NCBI RefSeq assembly: GCF_034314165.1
Contig: NZ_JAVIWK010000001.1
Coordinates: forward strand, 186,001 to 250,000
DNA from: Pseudomonas sp. Bout1
GTDB taxonomy: Bacteria > Pseudomonadota > Gammaproteobacteria > Pseudomonadales > Pseudomonadaceae
DNA: 64,000 bases
Direction: 5' to 3'
Positions 26,853 through 34,953 of the stretch are shown piece by piece (the first letter of the stretch is position 1; every line of letters begins with the position of its first letter). Made by a program: the position numbers and the translations under genes. The notes under the pieces are model-generated. The model was not told the origin of the DNA, searched no databases, and was given only the letters and a program-made list of their open reading frames with translations.

Positions 26853-27661
26853 ATGGGCAATGTCCAGACCGCCGCCAGTGCACAAGAGGCGCAGTGGCGC
26901 CAGGCACCGGGTGGTGAGTTGGTCGACCTTGGCCGGCCGCATCGCGCGCCGTTGGGGCAGTTGCGTACGCAGAAAACCCCCAAGGGTGTGTTAAGCCGGC
27001 GTGAAGCGATCCTGTTGGGGATTCTCGCGTTGGCCTTGCATGGTGCGGTGATCTATTGGGTCAGCCAGAAGCCAACCCCGGCGTTGCCGATTGTGCCGCC
27101 GGAAATCCCGCCAATGACGATCGAGTTTTCCCAGCCGGCCCCGCCGGTTGTAGAGCCGCCACCCCCGTGCCGCCGCCACCGCCGCCACCTGTTGTGGAGC
27201 CACCGCCACCGGTGGTCGATGAGTTGGCCGCCAAGCCGGCGCCGAAAAAGATTCCGAAACCCAAGCCGGTACAAAAAACCGTGCCCAAGCCGGCGCCCAA
27301 GCCTGTCGCCGAGCAGCCGCCCGCGCCGCCGGTACCAGCGCCGCCGGCTCCGGCACCAGCACCGCCTGCACCAGCGCCAGTCACACCGGCCTCGGCCAAC
27401 GCCGCCTACCTGAAGAACCCGGCGCCCGAATACCCGTCACTGGCCCAGCGCCGGGGTTGGGAAGGCACGGTGTTGTTGCGGGTGCATGTATTGGCCACCG
27501 GCAAGCCGGGTGAGATCCAGATTCAGAAAAGCAGTGGTCGCCAGCAACTCGACGAAGCCGCGTTGGCTGCCGTGAAGCGCTGGAGTTTTGTACCGGCCAA
27601 GCAGGGCGATGTGGCCCAGGACGGCTGGGTCAGCGTACCGATCGATTTCAAGATTCATTAA
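26853..27661 (+). pseudogene. tonB: tonB with an apparent one-base frameshift
   Basis: TonB couples the proton-motive force, through ExbB-ExbD, to outer-membrane receptors. The 5' part (from ATG 26853, GGGGAG upstream) encodes a cytoplasmic N-terminus and membrane helix REAILLGILALALHGAVIYW, then the start of a proline-rich span. The C-terminal TonB domain (YPSLAQRRGWEGTVLLRV, then KRWSFVPAKQG) lies one frame away, with a continuous Pro/Lys-rich linker VPPPPPPPVVEPPPP. One extra C in the C5 run at 27162-27166 would give one 269-aa protein. The cause may be a sequencing error, a true mutation or slippage. exbB and exbD follow intact. Confidence 0.85.
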
Positions 27662-27715
27662 TTATTGGGAGGCGGTGTGTTGGACACATCGCGACCTGCA
27701 CAGAGGGAAAACATC

Positions 27716-28438
27716 ATGGCATTAGCATCTCCAACTGAATCCATCGAAAGCGCGGTCATCTGGCTGCTGGTGGTCTTTTCGGTCGCCACCTGGGGCCTGG
27801 CCCTGCTCAAGGGCGTGCAGTTCGGCCGCCTCAAGTCCCAGGATCGCAAGTTCCACAAACAGTTTTGGGCCGCATCCAGTCTGGACTCGGCCGCCGAACT
27901 CGCTGAAACCAGGCCCGGCGCGGCTGCCCGTGTGGCCCAGGCCGGTTACGCGGCGATCCAGGTCGGTGAGGCGCCCCATGCTGCTGACTTGAGCCAGGCG
28001 ATCAACCACCAGGACCGCCTCGAACGAGCACTGCGCCAACAGATCGTACGTGAGCGTCGTTCTCTGGAAACCGGCCTGGCCGTGGTTGCGAGTATCGGCA
28101 GCACTTCGCCGTTTATCGGCCTGTTCGGCACTGTGTGGGGCATCATGGAAGCCCTCAAGGGCATCAGCGCCGCCGGCTCCGCCAGCCTCGAAACCGTGGC
28201 CGGCCCGATCGGTGCGGCGCTGGTCGCCACTGGCGTGGGTATTGCGGTCGCAGTACCGGCGGTGCTGGTCTACAACTACTTCCTGCGTCGCCTGAAACTC
28301 ACCGCCGCTGACCTTGATGACTTCGCTCACGACTTCTACAGCCTGGCGCAGAAGAACTCCTTCCGTGTGCTGCTGCACCCGACGCTGAACAAAGCGGGTG
28401 CCCAGGGCGGCGCGCAAAAAGTGAAGGAGGCGTCCTGA
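27716..28438 (+). CDS. exbB: TonB-system proton channel subunit ExbB
   Basis: Inner-membrane protein of 240 aa with three membrane helices (about 12-34, 130-155 and 175-200), of the MotA/TolQ/ExbB family. Signature sequences include ASIGSTSPFIGLFGTVWGIM and GPIGAALVATGVGIAVAVPA. It forms the pentameric channel around ExbD. AGAGGGA precedes the ATG at 27716. It is in line with tonB and exbD. Confidence 0.95.
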   Translation: MALASPTESIESAVIWLLVVFSVATWGLALLKGVQFGRLKSQDRKFHKQFWAASSLDSAAELAETRPGAAARVAQAGYAAIQVGEAPHAADLSQAINHQDRLERALRQQIVRERRSLETGLAVVASIGSTSPFIGLFGTVWGIMEALKGISAAGSASLETVAGPIGAALVATGVGIAVAVPAVLVYNYFLRRLKLTAADLDDFAHDFYSLAQKNSFRVLLHPTLNKAGAQGGAQKVKEAS

Positions 28439-28439
28439 G

Positions 28440-28841
28440 ATGGCCTTCTCCACGCAAGACAGTGATGAGGTGTTGAGCGAGATCAACGTCACGCCGCTGG
28501 TGGACGTGATGCTGGTGCTGCTGGTGGTGTTTATCGTCACCGCGCCGCTGTTGACCAACGCGATTCCGATCAACTTGCCCAAGACTGAGGCGGTGGCTCC
28601 GGTGGAGCAGAAAGACCCGCTGGTGGTGAGTATTGATGCGGCCGGCAAACTGTTTATCAACAAGGATGAAATCCAGCCGGATTTGCTGGAATTCAACCTG
28701 CAGTCGGCCAAGGCCAAGGACCCGGATGTTCGGGTGCAACTGCAGGCTGACGATGGAGTGAATTACGGCGAAGTGGCGCGAGCCATGGCGTCTATCGAAC
28801 GGGCGGGGATTACCAAGCTGTCGGTGATTACTGCGCGTTAG
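28440..28841 (+). CDS. exbD: TonB-system subunit ExbD
   Basis: Single-pass inner-membrane protein of 133 aa. The membrane helix contains the essential proton-carrying aspartate D22 in TPLVDVMLVLLVVF, and a periplasmic domain follows. It starts one base after the exbB stop. A terminator lies 26 bp past its end. Confidence 0.95.
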   Translation: MAFSTQDSDEVLSEINVTPLVDVMLVLLVVFIVTAPLLTNAIPINLPKTEAVAPVEQKDPLVVSIDAAGKLFINKDEIQPDLLEFNLQSAKAKDPDVRVQLQADDGVNYGEVARAMASIERAGITKLSVITAR

Positions 28842-28866
28842 GTTCAAATGCCTCGACAATTTTTTT

Positions 28867-28900
28867 GGCCGTTTCCTTGGCAGGGTGCGGCCTTTTTTTT
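28867..28900 (+). terminator. exbD terminator
   Basis: GGCCG / CGGCC stem with a 16-base loop, followed by eight T residues. Confidence 0.8.
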
Positions 28901-28913
28901 GCCTGCGGGTCGG

Positions 28914-29686
28914 GGGTACATATCCGTTATTTGGGTGATGGCTTAGATGGGTTCCGCTCTTACAGCGGCTCACTTTTGAACAGCGCAAAAGTAAGCAAAA
29001 CGCTCTTGCCCCACCACTCGGCACCTCGCTTAGGCTCGGTGTGCCCTCACTCCGGCTTTGGAGCGTGGGCCGCCGTCATGGGCCATCCTTGGCCCAGGAC
29101 GGCTAACCCGGCGTCCTGCCGGGTTACCCACGCTCCAAAGCCTGCGTTCGGCCAGCGTGGTTGACGGGGCGCCTAAGATCAAGATCACAAGCAGATCAAA
29201 AACACAGCGGCCTACAGGCCGGCTTGAGTGTTAAAAGCAACAGCAAAATCAACAGCGGGCACGGTTCCAATGTGGGAGCTGGCTTGCCTGCGATGGCATC
29301 AACTCGGTGTATCTGAAAGACCGAGTCGCCTGCATCGCCGGCAAGCCAGCTCCTACAGCTTTTGCCTTGGCTTTTAACACTCAGGTCGGCTTTCAGGCCG
29401 CCGTGCTCTTGCTCTTGATCTTGATCTGACTGCCCCATTCAGCCCGAGGCCGAACGCAGGGATTGAGGAGCGGGTAAACCGGCAGGACGCCGGTTTAGCC
29501 GCGACGGGCCAGGGACGGGCCGTCGCGGCGGCCCGCGGAGCAATGCCGGAGTGAGGGCACACCGAGCCTAAGCGAGGTGCCGACAGGCGGGGCAGAGCGT
29601 TTTGGTTACTTTTGCGCTTTTCAAAAGTGACCCGCTGTAAGAGCGGAACCAATAGCAGCCCTTACCTAAATAACGGATATGTACCC
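28914..29686. repeat. 773-bp imperfect palindrome with REP doublet at its centre
   Basis: Two arms of about 340-370 bp are inverted copies of each other. The outermost 19 bp (28914-28932 and 29668-29686) and a 39-bp inner block (29018-29056 and 29545-29583) match perfectly; the rest is diverged but collinear, including GGTTCCGCTCTTACAGCGG, GATCAAGATCA and GAGTGTTAAAAGC. Each arm has its own internal dyads (for example TTTGGAGCGTGGG / CCCACGCTCCAAA on the left). A TGTGGGAGC-type REP doublet at 29271-29357 forms the centre. Open frames inside are low-complexity and inconsistent, so I see no gene. It fills the gap 28842-29811 between exbD and the hydrolase promoter. Confidence 0.85.
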
Positions 29687-29740
29687 TAAACCCCCACACC
29701 TCCCTCAGTCCGTCATTTTGGTTATTAACAAATAGCTTCT

Positions 29741-29750
29741 TATTCCTTAA
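29741..29750 (+). promoter_or_regulatory. TATTCC-type motif before the hydrolase-sfnR operon
   Basis: TATTCCTTAA followed by CGAATATATA, 62 bp upstream of the ATG. Similar sequences occur before sfnB (minus, 53498-53507), the cystine transporter (minus, 57077-57086), the orphan metQ (31450-31459 and 31482-31491) and oscA (minus, 14677-14686). Proposed as a shared sulfur-starvation element. Confidence 0.4.
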
Positions 29751-29811
29751 CGAATATATACCCCGTGCCTATACTGACCCACAACGTTAAACGCTGCAGG
29801 AGGGCACACCC

Positions 29812-30393
29812 ATGCACAGCGAGTCGATTCGTTATCTGATCGTGCCGGGCTGGCAAGGATCGCCAGAAGATCATTGGCAAAGTCATTGGCAGAACAGCCT
29901 GCCCAACAGCGCCCGCGTGGAGCAGGCCGACTGGCTCACCCCACGCCGTGAAGACTGGGTAGCAGCCCTGGCCGAAGCCATCGCCGCCGACAGCACCCCG
30001 GTGATTTTGATTGCCCACAGCCTGGGCTGCATCACCGTTGCCCATTGGGCCGCCACCGCCCCAGCGCAGTTTCTGCGTCAGGTCCGCGGCGCCTTGCTGG
30101 TGGCCCCGGCAGATGTCGAACGCCCCGCCTGCGCCCCCGCCCTGCGTAATTTCGCGCCAATCCCCAACCACCTGTTGCCGTTCCCAAGCCAGGTCGTCAG
30201 CTCCGACAACGACAGCGCCGTCAGCGCACCTCGTGCGCTGGAACTGGCACGTAACTGGGGCGCCGAATCGGGAATTCTCGCGGGTGCCGGGCACATCAAT
30301 GTGAAGTCCGGCCATCAACGCTGGGAACAAGGCTTCGCCTACCTCTACCGCCTGCAAAATCGCCTGGAACATCACTCCCGGCGCCGTGCATAA
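29812..30393 (+). CDS. RBBP9/YdeN-type serine hydrolase
   Basis: Alpha/beta hydrolase of 193 aa of the RBBP9/YdeN family. The nucleophile is S70 in IAHSLGC, the acid is D132 or D134 in SSDNDSAV, and the histidine is H161 in GAGHINVKSGH. The natural substrate is unknown. It lies 48 bp before an SfnR-like activator on the same strand, and homologues near sfn genes occur in other Pseudomonas, which suggests (inference) expression under sulfur limitation. Confidence 0.85.
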   Translation: MHSESIRYLIVPGWQGSPEDHWQSHWQNSLPNSARVEQADWLTPRREDWVAALAEAIAADSTPVILIAHSLGCITVAHWAATAPAQFLRQVRGALLVAPADVERPACAPALRNFAPIPNHLLPFPSQVVSSDNDSAVSAPRALELARNWGAESGILAGAGHINVKSGHQRWEQGFAYLYRLQNRLEHHSRRRA

Positions 30394-30441
30394 AATTTTT
30401 TAAACGCCCCTTCCCCTTCGTGGATGGGGCGGGAGTCTGCC

Positions 30442-31362
30442 ATGAGCCTGCATGAAACCTTCGGTCAGCCACTGTTGACCTTCCCCGACGCCGAAAAAAG
30501 CCCCCTGAGCATTCGCGCCAAGGCGCTGGTGTTTGTCGACCCGCGTTCGCGCCAACTGCGTGAAGACCTCGAAAACCTCGCCCCCCGCGCCTTGCCCGTG
30601 CTGATCCGTGGCGAAACCGGCAGCGGCAAGGAATTGCTCGCGCGTCACATCCACCGTGGCAGCGACCGCACCGGCTTGTTTGTCTCGGTCAATTGCGGCG
30701 CCATCAGCCCGACTTACGCCGACGCCGAATTGTTCGGCTATGCCGCAGGCGCCCACAGCGGCGCAGCCAGCAGCCGCGCCGGCTGGTTTGGCTCGGCCAA
30801 CGGCGGCACGCTGTACCTGGATGAAATCGGCGACTTGCCGTTGCCAATCCAGGTCAAACTCCTGGCGGCGTTGGAAAACCACGAAGTCACCCGTGTCGGT
30901 GCCCATCAGCCAAGCCCGGTCGATGTGCGGCTGGTGGCCGCCACCAGCATCGACCTCGCCCAGGCCGTGGCGGCCGGCAAGTTTCACGAGCGCTTGTTTC
31001 ATTACCTAAGCGAAGGCCAGCTGGAGCTGCCGGCACTGCGCGAGCGGGTGGGCGACATTCTGTCACTGGCCGAGTATTTCCTCGGCATCTACAGCCAGCG
31101 CCTCGACTTGCCGGTACCGCTGATCAGCGACGAAGCCCAACGCGTACTGGAGCATCACAGCTGGCCGGGCAACACGCGGGAGTTGGAGAACGTGATTCAC
31201 TTTGCCCTGCTGGTCAGCAGTGGCGACGAGATTTTGCCGGCGCATTTGAACCTGCCCGTGGCGGGTTCGCCTGTGGAGCAGGTGCGGCGAATTCTTGGCC
31301 ACGCCAGCGCTGCCGAGGTTGAAGCCCTGAAAAGCTATCTGAAAGAACACGCTGTTTTGTAG
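30442..31362 (+). CDS. sigma-54-dependent activator, SfnR-like
   Basis: AAA+ enhancer-binding protein of 306 aa with almost no N-terminal regulatory domain, as in SfnR, which turns on dimethyl-sulfone and other organosulfur genes in Pseudomonas. Walker A is GETGSGKE at 57-64 and Walker B YLDEIGD at 125-131; the arginine-finger region and WPGNTRELENVIHFALL are present. The sigma-54 contact loop reads GAHSGA (103-108) rather than GAFTGA. No Fis-type helix-turn-helix follows residue 285, and the stop codon TAG belongs to the REP element that begins there. DNA binding is therefore uncertain. Confidence 0.8.
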   Translation: MSLHETFGQPLLTFPDAEKSPLSIRAKALVFVDPRSRQLREDLENLAPRALPVLIRGETGSGKELLARHIHRGSDRTGLFVSVNCGAISPTYADAELFGYAAGAHSGAASSRAGWFGSANGGTLYLDEIGDLPLPIQVKLLAALENHEVTRVGAHQPSPVDVRLVAATSIDLAQAVAAGKFHERLFHYLSEGQLELPALRERVGDILSLAEYFLGIYSQRLDLPVPLISDEAQRVLEHHSWPGNTRELENVIHFALLVSSGDEILPAHLNLPVAGSPVEQVRRILGHASAAEVEALKSYLKEHAVL

Positions 31363-31442
31363 GAGCCCGGCTTGCCGGCGATGGCGTCCTCAGGAGCATC
31401 GCAAGGCTCAAGACCGCCATCGCCGGCAAGCCGGGCACCTAC
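31359..31442. repeat. REP doublet overlapping the activator stop codon
   Basis: GTAGGAGCCCGGCTTGCCGG and the inverted CCGGCAAGCCGGGCACCTAC with CGCCATCGC-type inner arms. The left unit starts four bases before the gene end and supplies its TAG stop. Confidence 0.85.
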
Positions 31443-31594
31443 ATGAACAAAATGGAATATCAAAGTGAATAAAAAGTATTGTTCTGGAATAAAAAACCTC
31501 GGTATTGTCCGCTTCACGCCGCGATAGCACTTCGCTGGCACTCAACTAAAAAGCGGCCGTCAGAGACGACCCAGATTTTCGATAAGGACACTGC

Positions 31595-32377
31595 ATGAAA
31601 AAGGTTCTGTTGTTTACCGCACTGGCGGCTGCCCTGACTGCAAGCTTCGCCCAGGCCAACGAGAAACTGGTGGTAGCCGCTACGCCGATCCCGCACGCCG
31701 AGATCCTTGAGCTGGTCAAGCCGACCCTGGCCAAAGAAGGCGTGGACCTGGAAATCAAAGTCTTCACCGACTACGTACAGCCAAACGTGCAGGTTGCCGA
31801 GAAGCGTCTGGACGCCAACTACTTCCAGACCCTGCCGTACCTGGAAAACTTCAACAAGGGTAAAGGCACCAACCTGGTCACCGTGGTCGGTGTGCACGTA
31901 GAACCCTTCGGCGGTTACTCGAAAAAAATCAAAAACATCTCTGAGCTCAAAGACGGCGCCACCGTGGCCATCCCGAACGAAGGCAGCAACTCCGGCCGTG
32001 CCCTGCTGCTGCTGCAGAAAGCTGGCGTGATCACCCTGAAAGATCCAACCAACGCCCTGGCCACGCCGAAAGACATCGCCAGCAACCCCAAAAACCTGAA
32101 ATTCAAAGAGCTGGAATCGGCCCTGCTGCCACGTGTCCTGGACCAGGTTGACCTGGACCTGATCAACACCAACTACGCCCTGGAAGCTGGCCTGAACCCG
32201 GCCAAGGACGCGTTGATCATCGAAGACGCCAAGTCGCCGTACGTGAACTTCCTGGTTGCCCGCCCGGACAACAAGGACAGCGATGCGATCCAGAAGCTGG
32301 CCAAAGCCCTGACCAGCCCTGAAGTCAAAGCCTTCATCGAGAAGAAATACAACGGCGCTGTCGTGCCGGCGTTCTGA
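31595..32377 (+). CDS. MetQ/NlpA-family substrate-binding protein (orphan)
   Basis: Periplasmic binding protein of 260 aa in the MetQ/NlpA family, with a Sec leader ending FAQANE (no lipobox cysteine). It contains VAATPIPHAEILE and VQVAEKRLDANYFQTLPYLE. No permease or ATPase of the methionine type adjoins it; the complete MetNIQ is at 46802-49366, so it may share that transporter or serve another organosulfur ligand. Two TGGAATA motifs (31453, 31485) lie 32 bp apart in its promoter. It stands alone between REP element and terminator. Confidence 0.88.
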   Translation: MKKVLLFTALAAALTASFAQANEKLVVAATPIPHAEILELVKPTLAKEGVDLEIKVFTDYVQPNVQVAEKRLDANYFQTLPYLENFNKGKGTNLVTVVGVHVEPFGGYSKKIKNISELKDGATVAIPNEGSNSGRALLLLQKAGVITLKDPTNALATPKDIASNPKNLKFKELESALLPRVLDQVDLDLINTNYALEAGLNPAKDALIIEDAKSPYVNFLVARPDNKDSDAIQKLAKALTSPEVKAFIEKKYNGAVVPAF

Positions 32378-32405
32378 TCGAGCCCCAAAACCTCCTTCAA
32401 GGTTT

Positions 32406-32440
32406 AAACGCCGACGGCTTCTACAGCGTCGGCGTTTTTT
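32406..32440 (+). terminator. terminator of the MetQ-like gene
   Basis: AAACGCCGAC / GTCGGCGTTT stem with a 12-base loop running into six T residues, 28 bases past the stop. Confidence 0.9.
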
Positions 32441-32462
32441 ATGGTTGGAATGCGGTCAAAAC

Positions 32463-32490
32463 TGTGGGAGCAGGCAAGCCAGCTCCCACA
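32463..32490. repeat. short REP palindrome
   Basis: TGTGGGAGC and GCTCCCACA separated by ten bases (AGGCAAGCCA), a minimal REP hairpin just after the terminator. Confidence 0.75.
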
Positions 32491-32506
32491 TTGGGACTGT
32501 GTCAGC

Positions 32507-32593
32507 TCAGATATTTCGGCTGTTAATGGCCCTGCGCAACGCCACCAGCCACTTCACCAGTTCCTGCGGATCAATCGGTTTTGCCTCTGTCAT
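32507..32593 (-). CDS. possible 28-aa small protein
   Basis: Short minus-strand frame starting ATG at 32593 with GAGAGAA about 8 bases upstream. The peptide begins MTEAKPIDPQELVKWLVALR and is amphipathic, with protein-like composition and no rare residues. It lies in a 497-bp gap (32378-32874) in which I otherwise see a terminator, a REP palindrome and an AT-rich promoter region (about 32740-32800) for the ABC transporter downstream. Conservation in relatives would decide whether it is real. Confidence 0.35.
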   Translation of the reverse strand: MTEAKPIDPQELVKWLVALRRAINSRNI

Positions 32594-32874
32594 CGCTGAT
32601 TCTCTCGCTTGTGATTGGCCTTCAGTCTGGCCTTGCGCCGCTCATCCCTGTAGTGCAGCACCGATAAACAGAATGTTCCTACCTTGCGCAGAACAGTAGC
32701 TGTCATCCGCCTGCACCGCGAATCCGCAGGTTATCTATTTGGGTGATATCAATATGCTATTTCGGTATTTAAATTTTATTTTTTATACCTTTAAAGTCGG
32801 CGCTACTCAGCGTTACCCACGCTGAACCGGACCGCACCAACGCCGCATTACCCTTGTGGCGTCAGGGATTTGAG

Positions 32875-33540
32875 ATGACCTTCGATTACGCATTTATCCT
32901 CAGCACGCTGCCGGCGTTTCTCAAGGCCGTGGGCGTGACCTTGCAAGTCGGCCTGATCGCCATTGGCACCTCCATGCTGGTGGCCTTGATCAACGCCGCG
33001 CTGCTGGTATTTCGCACGCCTTACGTGTGGCGCCTGGTGGCGCTGTACGTCGAGCTGGCGCGCAACACACCGCTGCTGATCCAGCTGTTTTTCGTCTACT
33101 TCGCGTTGCCGGCCCTGGGGCTGAATATCTCCGGGTTCTGGGCGGCGATCATCACCATGACCTTTCTTGGCGGCGCCTACCTCACCGAAGTGCTGCGCGC
33201 CGGTGTCGAGGCGGTGCCGCTGGCACAGATCGAGTCGGGCAAGTCCATCGGCCTGTCCCACTGGCAGCTACTGCGTCATGTGATCCTGCCCCAGGCCGGG
33301 ATCCTCAGCCTGCCGGCACTGTTTGCGAACTTCATTTTCCTGCTCAAGGAAACCACGATCGTGTCAGCCGTGGCGGTGCCAGAGATTCTCTACACCACCA
33401 AAAGCTACATCGCCCTCTACTACAAAACCTACGAAATGCTCGCCGTGCTGACGCTGATCTGCGTGCTGTTATTCCTGCCGCTGTCGCTGCTGCTCAACCG
33501 CCTTGAAAGGAGGCTCCAGCATGGCCAGTTCGGGTCTTGA
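32875..33540 (+). CDS. polar amino-acid ABC permease, subunit 1
   Basis: Inner-membrane permease of 221 aa of the His/Glu/Gln/Arg type (HisM family), five predicted helices. The EAA loop is IESGKSIGLSHWQLLRHVIL. AGGGA lies 8 bases before the ATG at 32875. It overlaps the next permease gene by 20 bp; the whole transporter (two permeases, ATPase, binding protein) is one tightly overlapped operon. Confidence 0.92.
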   Translation: MTFDYAFILSTLPAFLKAVGVTLQVGLIAIGTSMLVALINAALLVFRTPYVWRLVALYVELARNTPLLIQLFFVYFALPALGLNISGFWAAIITMTFLGGAYLTEVLRAGVEAVPLAQIESGKSIGLSHWQLLRHVILPQAGILSLPALFANFIFLLKETTIVSAVAVPEILYTTKSYIALYYKTYEMLAVLTLICVLLFLPLSLLLNRLERRLQHGQFGS

Positions 33541-34180
33541 ATTACTCTGGGTGTCGTTGCCGCAACTGGGCAAGGGCGCTGCGCAAACCCTGTCGATCTC
33601 ATTCTTGAGCATCGCCTTCAGCACCGTTGGTGGCGTGGTGTATGGCGTATTGCGCACGCTGAGTTCGAAAGCCATCAACCTGGTGCTGCGCATTTACCTG
33701 GAGCTGTTCCGCGCCATCCCGGTGCTGGTGTGGTTGTACCTGCTGTTCTTCGGCCTGCCGATTTTCTTCGGCCTGAGCATCCCAAGCTTCTGGTGCGCGG
33801 TGCTGGTGTTGTCGCTGTGGGGCGCCAGTGAAGTGGGCGAAGTGGTGCGCGGCGCCCTGCATTCATTGCCCCGCGGCCAGCGTGAAGCCGGCCTGTCGAT
33901 TGGCCTGTCGGACCCGCAGCTGTACGGCTACGTGCTGCTGCCCCAGGCCTTGAAGCGCATGACCCCGCCGACCATCAACGTCTACACCCGCATTATCAAG
34001 ACCAGCTCGCTGGCAGTGCTGATCGGTGTGGTGGACGTGATCAAGGTCGGCCAGCAAATCATCGAGCGCACCTACGAGTCGGTGTTGATCTACGGCGCGC
34101 TGTTCCTGTTTTTCTTCTTTATCTGCTACCCGTTGTCGGCCGCCTCCAAGGTGCTGGAACGGCGCTGGGCCCACGCATGA
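33521..34180 (+). CDS. polar amino-acid ABC permease, subunit 2
   Basis: Second permease of the same importer (219 aa), with the ATPase-contact loop QREAGLSIGLSDPQLYGYVL. AAAGGAGG at 33505-33512, inside the preceding gene, sets the ATG at 33521. It ends in ATGA overlap with the ATPase gene. Confidence 0.92.
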   Translation: MASSGLELLWVSLPQLGKGAAQTLSISFLSIAFSTVGGVVYGVLRTLSSKAINLVLRIYLELFRAIPVLVWLYLLFFGLPIFFGLSIPSFWCAVLVLSLWGASEVGEVVRGALHSLPRGQREAGLSIGLSDPQLYGYVLLPQALKRMTPPTINVYTRIIKTSSLAVLIGVVDVIKVGQQIIERTYESVLIYGALFLFFFFICYPLSAASKVLERRWAHA

Positions 34181-34953
34181 GCGCATTGATCGAGTTCCAG
34201 GGTTTCAATAAATTTTTCGGCGACCAGCAGGTGCTCAAGGGCATCGACCTGAGCGTGCAAAGCGGCGAAGTGGTGGTGATTCTCGGCCCCAGCGGCTGCG
34301 GCAAAAGCACCTTGCTACGTTGCCTCAATGGCCTGGAAGTGGCCCACAGCGGCAGCCTGCGTTTTGCCGGTAAAGAGCTGCTGGACAAGGCCACCGACTG
34401 GCGCCAGGTACGCCAGGACGTGGGCATGGTGTTCCAGAGTTACCACCTGTTCCCGCACATGAGCGTGCTCGAGAATATTTTGCTCGGCCCGTTGAAAGTA
34501 CAAAAACGCGAGCCCCGCGAAGCCCGTGCCCAGGCTGAAAAGCTGCTGGAGCGGGTGGGCCTTTGCGACAAACGCGACGCTTACCCGCGCCAGCTCTCGG
34601 GCGGCCAGCAACAACGCATCGCCATCGTCCGCTCGTTGTGCATGAACCCACAGGTCATGCTGTTTGACGAAGTCACCGCCGCCCTCGACCCGGAAATGGT
34701 CAAGGAAGTATTGGAAGTGATCCAGGGCCTGGCCCGGGACGGCATGACCCTGCTGATCGTCACCCATGAAATGGCCTTCGCCCGCGCCGTCGCCGACCGC
34801 GTGGTGTTTATGGAAGCCGGCCGCATTCTCGAACAAAACACCCCTGAGGCATTCTTTACGAACCCGCAAACCGCACGCGCGCAGCAGTTCCTGGAGAAGT
34901 TCTCCTTCGTTTCAACACTGCCCAAAAGAACCAAGGAATTGGAGCTGCTATGA
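34177..34953 (+). CDS. polar amino-acid ABC ATPase
   Basis: GlnQ/HisP-family ATPase of 258 aa. Walker A is GPSGCGKST, the signature LSGGQQQR, and Walker B VMLFDEVTAALDPEM with the H-loop IVTHEM; note DEVTAALD where DEPTSALD is usual, a variant found in some family members. It overlaps its neighbours by four bases on each side (ATGA). Confidence 0.93.
   Translation: MSALIEFQGFNKFFGDQQVLKGIDLSVQSGEVVVILGPSGCGKSTLLRCLNGLEVAHSGSLRFAGKELLDKATDWRQVRQDVGMVFQSYHLFPHMSVLENILLGPLKVQKREPREARAQAEKLLERVGLCDKRDAYPRQLSGGQQQRIAIVRSLCMNPQVMLFDEVTAALDPEMVKEVLEVIQGLARDGMTLLIVTHEMAFARAVADRVVFMEAGRILEQNTPEAFFTNPQTARAQQFLEKFSFVSTLPKRTKELELL

Noticed and set aside
28914..29686. Insertion sequence with terminal inverted repeats
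   Set aside because: The inverted arms have a clear 19-bp outer match, but there is no transposase-like frame between them and no visible target duplication; the symmetry extends through the whole element.
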